The position numbers and the translations under genes were made by a program. A stretch of 64,000 bases of DNA. Source: Clostridia bacterium. Its GTDB lineage: Bacteria; Bacillota; Clostridia; TANB77; CAG-508. Positions 1 through 7,962 of this stretch are shown piece after piece; position 1 is the first letter of the stretch, and every line of letters starts with the position of its first letter. The notes under the pieces were generated by a model. That model ran no database searches. It worked only from the letters and a program-made list of their open reading frames with translations, and was not told where the DNA came from. The DNA is taken from assembly GCA_022792395.1 (NCBI GenBank), contig JAAWAX010000041.1, positions 1-64,000 on the forward strand, read 5' to 3'.

Positions 1-1
1 T

Positions 2-1396
2 GTAGCAATTACCATGATAGCTTTTTTTGGTATCTATAGGCAAAAACAAAATAGAATGGAAAACATAATGAAAGACTATGATTTAGCGATGGACCTAAAA
101 GGAACTAGAAATATTAGATTAAAGCTAAATACAGAAAGTAAGACAGTTATAAAAGATGCAGATGGAAATGAAGTAGAAAATACGGATAATTTAACAGAGG
201 AAGAAATCGCAGAAAAAGGGTATACAAAGGAAGAAATACCTAATAATGCAAATGAAGTCAAAAATGTTGAAAACTATCAAAAAGCTCAAAAGGTAATAGA
301 AAAAAGATTAGAAAAATTGGGAGCTAGTAACTATATTATAAAATTAGAGGAAGAAACTGGAGATATTGTGATAGAACTGACTGAAAATGATGCGACAGAC
401 CACATTATCAGTAATTTGTATACGGTAGGAAAATTTGAAATTGTAGATAGTGAGACAAAAGAAGTTTTGATGAACAATAGTGATATTAAGCAAGCAAGAG
501 TTATGTATGGTTCAGGAAGCAATACAACAAGTAGTGGAACTTCAGTATATTTGCAAATAGAATTTAATAAAGAAGGTAAAAGAAAACTAGAAGAAATTAG
601 CAACCAATATATAGCAATTGAAAACACAACATCAGAAGATAATACGACAGAGGATAATGATACATCAGAAGATGCTTTGGCAGATAATAGCGATACAACA
701 GAAGAGACAGAAACAATAGCAGAAAAGAAAATAACAATGAAGCTAGATGATGAAGAAATCATGTCAACTAGTTTTGATGAACCAGTTAGAACTGGGAAAT
801 TACAATTATCATTTGGAGCAGCATCAACAGACCAAGATACTTTACAAGGATATATTGACCAAGCTTCTAGTATGGCAACTGTACTAGATACTGGAAATTT
901 ACCAGTAAAATATGATTTGGCAGAAAATCAATATATTTTATCAGATATAACAGATAATGAAATAGCAATTGCTATTTATGTGATTTTAGCAATAGTAGTA
1001 ATAGCTATGATTGTATTAATGATAAGATATAAAGTTTTAGGAGCACTAGGTGTTATTTCTTATATTGGATTTATATCATTATTGATGATAATTGTTAGAT
1101 ATACGAATGTTGTTATTTCCATAGAAGGAATTTTCGGAATGGTAATAGCATTTGTGTTAAATTATATTTTAGTAAGCCAATTGTTAGCAAAAGTTAATGA
1201 CAGAAATGTAGTATACAAAGAGTTCTTTATCAAAATAATACCTATTATGATTATGGTAGTTACCTGCTGTTTTATCAGATGGATACCAATTAGTAGTTTT
1301 GGTATGACAATGTTCTGGGGAATTGTTTTAATAGCAATTTATAATAGTATTGTAACCAATAGTTTATTAAAAATAGAAACAAGAAAGGAAAAATAG
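2..1396 (+). CDS. secD: Protein translocase subunit SecD (5' end outside window)
   Basis: SecD is a membrane partner of SecYEG that uses the proton gradient to help pull secreted proteins across the membrane. The reading frame is open to the left window edge, so the ATG at 14 in the ORF track is only an internal Met inside the first membrane helix. After that helix comes the SecD-type start of the extracytoplasmic part (MDLKGTRNIRLKL). A long external domain follows, with an acidic Ser/Thr/Asp-rich insert around residues 205-235. About five membrane segments at residues 305-450 form the SecD/SecF C-terminal domain. The gene is followed after 2 nt by a SecF-like gene, the usual secDF order. 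The sequence is divergent from model SecD, so the call rests on domain order, topology and context. Confidence 0.82.
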   Translation, partial: VAITMIAFFGIYRQKQNRMENIMKDYDLAMDLKGTRNIRLKLNTESKTVIKDADGNEVENTDNLTEEEIAEKGYTKEEIPNNANEVKNVENYQKAQKVIEKRLEKLGASNYIIKLEEETGDIVIELTENDATDHIISNLYTVGKFEIVDSETKEVLMNNSDIKQARVMYGSGSNTTSSGTSVYLQIEFNKEGKRKLEEISNQYIAIENTTSEDNTTEDNDTSEDALADNSDTTEETETIAEKKITMKLDDEEIMSTSFDEPVRTGKLQLSFGAASTDQDTLQGYIDQASSMATVLDTGNLPVKYDLAENQYILSDITDNEIAIAIYVILAIVVIAMIVLMIRYKVLGALGVISYIGFISLLMIIVRYTNVVISIEGIFGMVIAFVLNYILVSQLLAKVNDRNVVYKEFFIKIIPIMIMVVTCCFIRWIPISSFGMTMFWGIVLIAIYNSIVTNSLLKIETRKEK

Positions 1397-1398
1397 AA

Positions 1399-2058
1399 AT
1401 GAAAGAAATAAGCAAAAAAGTTAAAATAGTAGCACTTTTCATAGCGGTTGTTATCATAGTTGGTATGATTGTTACATTTACAATTGGTTTGAATTTTGAT
1501 TTAAGATATCAAGAAACGAAAAAAATACAATTATATTTGGAAAAAGAATTCGAATTAGCAGATATCAAACAAATAACCGATGAAATTTTACCAAATCAAG
1601 CTGTTATACTTCAAAAAGTGGAAGTATTTGAAGATACAGTTGATATTCTTGCTAAAGATATTACAGAAGAACAAAAAAATAATATCATCAGTAAAGTCAA
1701 TGAAAAATATGGAATAGAATTATCACAAGATACCATTGAGATAGTCAACCTACCACATACAAGAGGAAGAGATATTATAAGACCATACCTTATGCCATTT
1801 GCCATTGCAACCATTATTATATTGATTTATATGGTAGTAAGATATTATAAATTAGGAATGATTAAAATTTTATTAGAGACAGTTGTCTTGTTGATAGTAG
1901 CACAAGCTACTTTATTGAGTGTTATGGCAATTACTCGCATTCCAATAGGAAGAGTAACAATTCCATTGGTATTAGCAGTATATGTATTGTCTTTGGTTGG
2001 AATAACTACTGATTTTGAAAAAAAATTAACTGAAAAGAAAAACGAAGAAGAGAAATAA
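1399..2058 (+). CDS. secF: SecF-like translocase subunit, shortened
   Basis: The protein has an N-terminal membrane helix (residues 9-31), a SecF-like first-periplasmic segment beginning IGLNFDLRYQ, and a soluble domain to about residue 120. Three further helices follow at about 130-150, 155-180 and 185-205. It starts 2 nt after secD, so the two are translationally coupled. SecF proteins usually have six membrane segments and about 290-320 residues; this one has 219 residues and about four. The C-terminal part is reduced, but the reading frame is clean and ends before a good terminator, so it looks like a short form rather than a broken gene. A non-SecF membrane protein is possible but unlikely given the position. 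Confidence 0.7.
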   Translation: MKEISKKVKIVALFIAVVIIVGMIVTFTIGLNFDLRYQETKKIQLYLEKEFELADIKQITDEILPNQAVILQKVEVFEDTVDILAKDITEEQKNNIISKVNEKYGIELSQDTIEIVNLPHTRGRDIIRPYLMPFAIATIIILIYMVVRYYKLGMIKILLETVVLLIVAQATLLSVMAITRIPIGRVTIPLVLAVYVLSLVGITTDFEKKLTEKKNEEEK

Positions 2059-2059
2059 G

Positions 2060-2095
2060 AAACAGATGGAATCAAGAAACGGTTCCGTCTGTTTT
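2060..2095 (+). terminator. Intrinsic terminator after secDF
   Basis: An 11-bp stem (AACAGATGGAA paired with TTCCGTCTGTT, one G-U pair) is followed by a T run. It ends the secDF unit and may also serve the convergent small ORF at 2106-2360. Confidence 0.8.
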
Positions 2096-2105
2096 TAGAG
2101 ATAAC

Positions 2106-2360
2106 TCATTCTTTTTTAACTTTATAAAACCTTCCACGATAGAGCATAACTGTATCCCCAGTGACTGTCTCGAAGTACTGCTTGTGATAATAAGGTCGAC
2201 TAAATTTGGCAGTAGAAACGAGTAAAAGTGTTGCTAAAATGAGTATTGTTGCATGTGTGTTTTTCCGAATAATTAATCTCCTTTTCTGTTTGCTTAACAA
2301 TTTTGTATTAATATTAGTATAACATAAAAAATATGTAAAGCTATTTAAACTAAAATACAA
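2106..2360 (-). CDS. Possible small single-pass membrane protein, unrecognised
   Basis: This 84-codon ORF was not recognised. The only convincing ribosome binding site (AAAAGGAG) lies inside the ORF, in front of codons reading TTA ATT ATT CGG. The translated protein may therefore be only about 55 residues and begin at a rare ATT codon. It would have one membrane helix (HATILILATLLLVSTA) and a short tail ending YRGRFYKVKKE. A promoter-like sequence (TTTACA, 17 nt, TAATAT) lies upstream on the minus strand. It carries an in-frame CGG codon near its start that cannot be a +1 shift site, because the shifted frame stops soon after. Function unknown; it may not be translated. Confidence 0.4.
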   Translation of the reverse strand: MYFSLNSFTYFLCYTNINTKLLSKQKRRLIIRKNTHATILILATLLLVSTAKFSRPYYHKQYFETVTGDTVMLYRGRFYKVKKE

Positions 2361-2399
2361 AAAGTAAACAGAAAACTGTCAATAATGTAAATAGTAGAC

Positions 2400-2428
2400 T
2401 TGAAGATTATGTAAAATTATGATAAAAT
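2400..2428 (+). promoter_or_regulatory. Sigma-A-type promoter for the 2486 gene
   Basis: TTGAAG, a 17-nt spacer and TAAAAT lie about 55 nt upstream of the ORF that starts at 2486. Confidence 0.6.
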
Positions 2429-2485
2429 GGAAATATATCAAGTATATCTCTGCCAAAAAGATTATTTTATACAGGAGGATTTTTT

Positions 2486-3031
2486 ATGAAAGCAAAAAAA
2501 GGGATTTTGTATTTAACATTATGCATAATATCAACCATGTTGTTACTTGGCTGGTATGTTGCTCGGATACATGAGATAATAGAATTTAATGAAAAAATAT
2601 TAGTTTCGTTACAAACTTATGCAGAACAGGAAAGCGAAGGTTTAATCTACATATTTCAGGTGGATTCTGAAGCAAGGCAGTGGTCAAGTGAAATCAGTTG
2701 TGATGAGTTAGCCCAAAACAGATTAGAATTGAGAAAAAGGATATTTCTTAATTATGATGCTGAATTAGGAGTGGAAAAAGGCACAATGTTTCTTTACATA
2801 AACCAATCTCATCTTTGGTGGTTAAGAGTAACTCTTATTTACATTTTAGTATTTGGAGGAAGACTATTAATGCTATATCATACCAAAGAATGGGATAAAC
2901 CGCTAATAAAAGTCGACTGCAAAAAGATTAAAGACAGAGCGAAGAATATCTCTAAAGCTTTGGCTACTAATTTAGCAAGAAACAGTATTGTTAGAAGAAT
3001 GGTAACCTATAAACAGAAATTCAAAAAATAA
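2486..3031 (+). CDS. Unrecognised two-pass membrane protein
   Basis: The 181-residue protein was not recognised. It has a strong ribosome binding site (CAGGAGG) and its own promoter and terminator. The N-terminal helix (residues 6-24) could be a signal anchor, an external region of about 90 residues follows, and a second helix (residues 113-130, WLRVTLIYILVFGGRLLML) precedes a basic cytoplasmic tail of about 50 residues. One feature sets it apart: codon 27 is an in-frame CGG that must be read as Arg, because a +1 shift there meets a stop four codons later. All other in-frame CGGs in recognised genes of the window are frameshift sites, so this gene may be recently acquired or weakly expressed. 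Confidence 0.6.
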   Translation: MKAKKGILYLTLCIISTMLLLGWYVARIHEIIEFNEKILVSLQTYAEQESEGLIYIFQVDSEARQWSSEISCDELAQNRLELRKRIFLNYDAELGVEKGTMFLYINQSHLWWLRVTLIYILVFGGRLLMLYHTKEWDKPLIKVDCKKIKDRAKNISKALATNLARNSIVRRMVTYKQKFKK

Positions 3032-3083
3032 GAAAAACAAAAAAGGCGGAGAAAGAAAGATAGAAGATATATCTAAAGTGAAG

Positions 3084-3111
3084 CAAGGCCAGAACAACGG
3101 TCTTGTTTTTC
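3084..3111 (+). terminator. Intrinsic terminator
   Basis: CAAGGCC pairs with GGTCTTG (one G-U) around an 8-nt loop, followed by five T. It ends the 2486-3031 transcript before mutL. Confidence 0.75.
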
Positions 3112-3248
3112 TATTATTTACTAGAAATACAAAAAACGATAAGTTTAGTGAAAAAACAAAAAAATTCATAAAAAAGTATACAAAAATAAAAAACTAATGA
3201 TATAATAAAACCCAAAGGTAGAATAAAAAACGGAGGAAAAATAAAAAG

Positions 3249-5714
3249 ATGGGAAACATAGTATTATTAGATGAATTGACTATTAATAAAATAGCTGCTG
3301 GAGAAGTAATTGAAAGACCAGCATCTGTTATAAAAGAAATGATAGAAAACTCAATTGATGCAGGAGCAACCAACATAACAGTAGAAATTAAAAATGGAGG
3401 AATTTCGTATATAAAAGTAACAGACAACGGAAGAGGAATTGCCCAAGATGATTTAGAAATTGCATTTGAAAGGCATGCTACCAGTAAAATTAGAACAGCA
3501 GATGATTTGGATACAGTAACCTCAATGGGGTTTAGAGGAGAAGCTTTAGCTAGTATTGCAGCCATAAGTCAAGTAGAGATGATATCAAAAACAAAAGAAC
3601 AAGAAACGGGATATAGAATTGTAGTAGAAGGTGGAGATATTTTAGAACAAGAAGAAGTAGGATGCCAAATGGGAACATCTATTACAGTTAGAAATTTGTT
3701 TTTTAATACACCAGTAAGATATAAATTTTTGAAAAAGGATTATACGGAATCTGGCTATATAGAAGATGTTATAACAAGAATTGCATTAGTAAATCCAACC
3801 ATTGCTATAAAATTAATTAATACAGGAAAAACCATCATTCAAACCAATGGAAGTGGAGATTTAAAAAGTGTAATTTATAGTATCTATGGAAAAGATGTAG
3901 CAAATGGCATTATGGAGCTTAACTATCAATATGAAGACATTACCATTTTAGGAGTTGTTGGAAAACCAGAAATAGCAAGATCAAATCGTTCCAATCAATT
4001 ATTTTTTGTCAATAAAAGATATATCAAAGATAGAACATTAACAGCGGCAACAGAACAAGCTTACAAAGGGTTGATACCAATTGGGAAATTTGGATTTGTT
4101 ATTTTAAATTTAGAAATGAACCCAGCAAAAGTAGATGTCAATGTTCATCCAGCAAAATTAGAAGTGCGTTTTGAAGAAGAAAACAAAATATTCCAAGCGA
4201 TTTATCATGCCATAAAAGATACCCTATTAAAAAGTGAATTAGTAGTAAATACAAGTGCAACATCTAGAGAATTAAGCTTTGAAGAAAGATTGAAAAATAT
4301 AAGAGAAGCCAAAAAAGAAAATACGAATAACGGATTGTTTGGATTCAGGAAACAAAATGAGAAGCAAATTGAAAAATATACACAAGAAGAAAGTATAATA
4401 AAAACAAATCATGTTGATGAGGAAAAAGAAAATGAAATAGAATCAATTGCAATAGAAAAATCATCGATAGGTGCTCCTATTGATACTTCAGATGTATTAA
4501 GGCAACTAAAAGAGATGAAAGAGAAAATAAGCAAAGAACTAGAAGAAAAAAATGTAACACCAATTGTTGGCTTAAAAGAGACAGAAGTAAAATATCAATT
4601 AGAACAGAAAGAAGAACAAGAGATAAAAGAAATAATAGCAGAAGAAAAGGAAAAAAAGCAAGAAAGTGATATAGTAGAAAAAAGAGAAGAACTAGTAAAT
4701 GGATTCTTAAAAGACAATCAAGAACCAAATAAGGAAGAACAATTAAAAGATAAAGAAGATTTATTAGGAATGAAAGAAAATGGTAGCAAGGAAGAGACAG
4801 AAGTAATAAAAACAGAACAAGTTGAAGAAAATAAGCAAGAAGACTATGAAGCAGAAATGAAGAAAGAAAAAACAAAAGAGATAATACAGGGTATAGATGA
4901 CCCAGAAGTACAAAAAGAAGTTCAAGAAATCAAACAAAAAATGCAGGATTTAAATGACAATCCAGAAGTAGTATCCAAAGATTTTAATGAAATGTATGCT
5001 AAAATGTTTGGAAGATTACCAATCGAAATGGAGCAACAAATAGAAGAACAAGAAAAGCAAGAGCAACAAAGAAGCAGTGCAGTAGATATCATAAAAGACA
5101 ATCTATCTGTATTTGATGAAACAGAGGAATTTCAAAAACCTACTTATAAATTTGTTGGAATTGTATTTAGAACCTATATCATATTAGAAATCGATAAAGA
5201 AATGTATATACTAGACCAACATGCAGCACATGAAAGAATTATGTATGAAAAAGTAAAGAAAAATTATTATAGTGAGCAAAATAAAGATTCTCAAATGTTG
5301 TTATTACCAGATGTTATGACATTATCACATAAAGAAATGGATATTGCAAAAGAGAATATAGAAATGTTTGAGCAAGCAGGATTTAGTTTAGAGGAATTTG
5401 GAGAAAATACGATAAAATTAACTGGTGTACCAACCGTATGTATGGATTTAAATACTAAAGAACTATTTCTAGAAACACTAGATGAAATTAATACAGTAGC
5501 CAGAACAGCGAAACAAGAAAAGGAAGAAAAATTTATTTCTACAGTAGCATGTAAAGCAGCAGTGAAGGCCAATATGGCATTAGATGAAAAAGAAGTAGAT
5601 GCATTAATGGATAAGCTATTAGAATTGCCAAATCCATTTACTTGTCCTCATGGAAGACCGACTGTCATTAAAATGACAAAATATGATATTGAAAGAAAAT
5701 TTGCTAGAAAATAA
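3249..5714 (+). CDS. mutL: DNA mismatch repair endonuclease MutL
   Basis: MutL couples mismatch recognition by MutS to strand incision. The N-terminal GHKL ATPase motifs are all visible: the ENSIDAGA helix, DNGRGI (about residue 58), RHATSKI and GFRGEAL (about 91-97). The C-terminal domain has the endonuclease metal motif DQHAAHERIMYE (from residue 656), the ACKAAVKAN motif (about 767) and CPHGRP (about 799), so this is a nicking MutL as in bacteria without MutH. The linker, about residues 350-600, is unusually long and is almost all Glu, Lys and Gln. This makes the protein 821 residues, well above the usual 600-650. The start has a GGAGG site 10 nt upstream. mutS is not in the window; miaA follows two genes later, a common mutL-miaA linkage. 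Confidence 0.95.
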   Translation: MGNIVLLDELTINKIAAGEVIERPASVIKEMIENSIDAGATNITVEIKNGGISYIKVTDNGRGIAQDDLEIAFERHATSKIRTADDLDTVTSMGFRGEALASIAAISQVEMISKTKEQETGYRIVVEGGDILEQEEVGCQMGTSITVRNLFFNTPVRYKFLKKDYTESGYIEDVITRIALVNPTIAIKLINTGKTIIQTNGSGDLKSVIYSIYGKDVANGIMELNYQYEDITILGVVGKPEIARSNRSNQLFFVNKRYIKDRTLTAATEQAYKGLIPIGKFGFVILNLEMNPAKVDVNVHPAKLEVRFEEENKIFQAIYHAIKDTLLKSELVVNTSATSRELSFEERLKNIREAKKENTNNGLFGFRKQNEKQIEKYTQEESIIKTNHVDEEKENEIESIAIEKSSIGAPIDTSDVLRQLKEMKEKISKELEEKNVTPIVGLKETEVKYQLEQKEEQEIKEIIAEEKEKKQESDIVEKREELVNGFLKDNQEPNKEEQLKDKEDLLGMKENGSKEETEVIKTEQVEENKQEDYEAEMKKEKTKEIIQGIDDPEVQKEVQEIKQKMQDLNDNPEVVSKDFNEMYAKMFGRLPIEMEQQIEEQEKQEQQRSSAVDIIKDNLSVFDETEEFQKPTYKFVGIVFRTYIILEIDKEMYILDQHAAHERIMYEKVKKNYYSEQNKDSQMLLLPDVMTLSHKEMDIAKENIEMFEQAGFSLEEFGENTIKLTGVPTVCMDLNTKELFLETLDEINTVARTAKQEKEEKFISTVACKAAVKANMALDEKEVDALMDKLLELPNPFTCPHGRPTVIKMTKYDIERKFARK

Positions 5715-5727
5715 AAAAATTAAAAAA

Positions 5728-5793
5728 TGGTTAAATTGTGCCTGTCCCAGATTAGCCAAAAATGGTTAAGTTGTGCCTGTCCCACTTTAACCA
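5728..5793 (+). repeat. REP family 1 doublet, copy 1
   Basis: Two units read TGGTTAAATTGTGCCTGTCCCAGATTAGCCA and TGGTTAAGTTGTGCCTGTCCCACTTTAACCA, separated by AAAAA. Each unit carries TGGTTAA at one end and TTAACCA or TTAGCCA at the other, so it can fold. The same doublet occurs at 17852, 19915, 20885 and 30661. It lies 14 nt after mutL and touches the ribosome binding site of the next gene. Confidence 0.9.
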
Positions 5794-5814
5794 TTGGGAA
5801 GGATAATAGATAAA

Positions 5815-6249
5815 ATGGCATTTATCATAATAGTAACAATTGCAATATATTTAATTTTAATGGCTTGGACTTGGCAAAGTTTAGGATTTTTGGAAAAACC
5901 AAAAAAAGTAGCTTTTATCATAATTGGAATGATACTGATGTATCTGATAACATTAATCATTTTTCAAATGGCAAAAGAGGGAATTGTTTACGAAAACGAA
6001 CCAATAAGAAAAAGTATACAAAACATTTTAGTGGCTATTTTTACAGGAATAAATGGAATGATTGTAATGCCACAAATCGGAAAAATACTAGACAAAATGA
6101 ATGAAGATGAATTAGAACAAATCCAATGGAAAAAAAGAATTATCCTATTAATCATTGTAGTTATTTTATGTGTCATTTTTGAAGTAGGTTATATGAAAGA
6201 TACACAAAAAGGGATTTTAAATATATATCATTCTATGATACAAAAATAA
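5815..6249 (+). CDS. Unrecognised four-helix membrane protein
   Basis: A 144-residue integral membrane protein with about four hydrophobic helices (about residues 1-18, 27-47, 65-85 and 105-125) and short charged loops. Family not recognised. The ORF track starts it at a TTG at 5794, but that codon lies at the edge of the REP doublet. The ATG at 5815 follows a GGAAGG site at 5797-5802 and is preferred. It is followed after 16 nt by the RelA/SpoT-like gene and is probably cotranscribed with it and miaA. Confidence 0.6.
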   Translation: MAFIIIVTIAIYLILMAWTWQSLGFLEKPKKVAFIIIGMILMYLITLIIFQMAKEGIVYENEPIRKSIQNILVAIFTGINGMIVMPQIGKILDKMNEDELEQIQWKKRIILLIIVVILCVIFEVGYMKDTQKGILNIYHSMIQK

Positions 6250-6265
6250 GAGGGGGATGTTAAAT

Positions 6266-6895
6266 ATGGATTCAATAAAATTGATAAGAGAAATTGAAGA
6301 AAGAAGAAAGCGAGCGAAAGAAGAAGCAGAAGAACTAATAGAAATACTAAAAACAGAATTGTTTAAAAGACAAGAATATGCAGAACATGTTTTAAGTGTA
6401 GATTATCGAATAAAAGAAAAATCAAGTATTTTAGAAAAAATAGAATTTTTTAAATTACGTTATCCAGAAAAATCAGATTTAGAGATATTAGAAGAGGAAA
6501 TAAGAGATATAATTGGAATTACAGTAGAAACCAGAAGTGTAGAGGATTATATAATAGCTTTTGTAGGAACAGTAAATGCTATACAAGAAGTCAAAGGATT
6601 AAAGATGCCAAAACAAAAAGATGTTTTATTGCATGATGGAACTAATACTGGAACAAAAAGCAGTGAGCTTTGGAGTAATGTTAATACTAAAACAAACGGA
6701 CTTATATTTTTATCCATGTATTATCGACCAGAAAATGGTATTCCTTATGAAATTCAAATTGCTGATAGAGAAAATATACAGAGGAGAAACAGCACACATG
6801 ATGAATTTAAAGTACAAAAATATAAAGAAGTAAGACAGCAAACAAATAACTCAAGAGAAAAAGAAATACCAGAATCAAGTGAAGAAGAAAAATAA
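6266..6895 (+). CDS. RelA/SpoT-like nucleotidyltransferase-fold protein, divergent
   Basis: This 209-residue protein shows the outline of the RelA/SpoT synthetase fold: a helical N-terminus, then RIKEKSSILEKI, DIIGITVET (compare R-K-S-I-K and D-I-G-R in the family), and later IPYEIQIADRENIQRR, which resembles the VEIQ(I/V)RT strand. Several synthetase residues appear replaced, so (p)ppGpp synthesis is uncertain and the protein may be a degenerate or repurposed member. The C-terminal 25 residues are Glu/Lys/Ser-rich and probably disordered. I prefer the ATG at 6266, nine nt after AGGGGG, over the ATG at 6257, which abuts the site. It sits between a small membrane protein and miaA. Confidence 0.5.
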   Translation: MDSIKLIREIEERRKRAKEEAEELIEILKTELFKRQEYAEHVLSVDYRIKEKSSILEKIEFFKLRYPEKSDLEILEEEIRDIIGITVETRSVEDYIIAFVGTVNAIQEVKGLKMPKQKDVLLHDGTNTGTKSSELWSNVNTKTNGLIFLSMYYRPENGIPYEIQIADRENIQRRNSTHDEFKVQKYKEVRQQTNNSREKEIPESSEEEK

Positions 6896-6970
6896 AAATT
6901 ACCAATGGAGAGAAATTTTTAACAAAATTATTCGAAAAAATGCTTCTAAATGGTAATAAGGAGTGACAAA

Positions 6971-7903
6971 ATGGAAAAAGTAATTGTGATTTGTGGACCA
7001 ACAGCATCTGGAAAAACCAGTCTATCCATTGAACTGGCAAAAAAAATAAATGGAGAAATTATATCAGCAGATTCCATGCAAATTTATCAAGAAATGGATA
7101 TAGGAACAGCAAAACCCAATAGAGAAGAAAGACAAGGAATTAAGCATTATCTTTTAGATTTTGTATCTCCAGAAGAAAGGTATAGTGTTGCAGATTATAA
7201 AAAAGATGCCAAAAAAGCAATGGAAGAAATTATAAAAAAAGGGAAAACGCCAATTGTAGTAGGAGGAACTGGTCTTTATATTGATAGTTTGATTTATGAA
7301 ATAGAATATCCCAATATAAAATATGATGAAAATTACCGAAAAAAGTTGGAGGAAAGAGTAAGATTAGAAGGATTGGAAAAACTATATGAAGAAGCAGAAA
7401 AAATTGATTCAGTGGCGATTCAAAAAATTAGCTCTAACGATGAAAAAAGAATTCTTAGAATATTAGAAATCTATCATGCAACGGGAAAAACAAAAACAGA
7501 ACAAGAAATCGAATCACGAAAGAATCCAATTCCCTATGACTATCAAGTTTATGCCTTAAGATGGGATAGAGAAGTTCTGTATGAAAGAATTAATAGAAGA
7601 GTTAATCAAATGATAGAACAAGGTTTAATAGAAGAAGTAGAAAAAATCTTAAAAAAATATAAAAAATTCCCAACAGCAATGCAGGGATTAGGATATAAAG
7701 AAGTAGTAGAATATTTAAATTGCAAGATAACCAAAGAAGAAATGATAGAAAAGATAAAAATGGAAACAAGAAGATATGCGAAAAGACAAATGACCTGGTT
7801 TCGAAAAAATAAGCAAACAATCTGGTTAGAAGGACAAGCCGATATAAAAGATAATATGAACGTAATTTTAAATAATAGAGAAAGAATAGAAAGCAATTTT
7901 TAA
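6971..7903 (+). CDS. miaA: tRNA dimethylallyltransferase MiaA
   Basis: MiaA transfers a dimethylallyl group to N6 of A37 in tRNAs that read UNN codons. The P-loop GPTASGKT is at residues 9-16, followed by the ISADSMQIYQEMDIGTAKP segment that binds tRNA and substrate, and VVGGTGLYIDSL around residue 96. The C-terminal helical part ends with YAKRQMTWFRKN, the usual family ending. At 310 residues the length is normal. The ORF track begins earlier (6950), but the ATG at 6971 has AAGGAG at 6958-6963 and gives the standard N-terminus. Confidence 0.96.
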   Translation: MEKVIVICGPTASGKTSLSIELAKKINGEIISADSMQIYQEMDIGTAKPNREERQGIKHYLLDFVSPEERYSVADYKKDAKKAMEEIIKKGKTPIVVGGTGLYIDSLIYEIEYPNIKYDENYRKKLEERVRLEGLEKLYEEAEKIDSVAIQKISSNDEKRILRILEIYHATGKTKTEQEIESRKNPIPYDYQVYALRWDREVLYERINRRVNQMIEQGLIEEVEKILKKYKKFPTAMQGLGYKEVVEYLNCKITKEEMIEKIKMETRRYAKRQMTWFRKNKQTIWLEGQADIKDNMNVILNNRERIESNF

Positions 7904-7962
7904 GACACAGCCAAGGCGGGGAAAATAAAAAAGATGTTTTCATTTAGAAAGGATGAGAAACC

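Noticed and set aside
4477-4875. 132-residue Leu-rich minus-strand ORF in mutL
   Set aside because: Antisense shadow of the Glu/Lys-rich linker; no ribosome site or family features.
5728-5793. REP doublets as a CRISPR array
   Set aside because: Only two units per locus with a 5-13 nt spacer and scattered positions; no cas genes.
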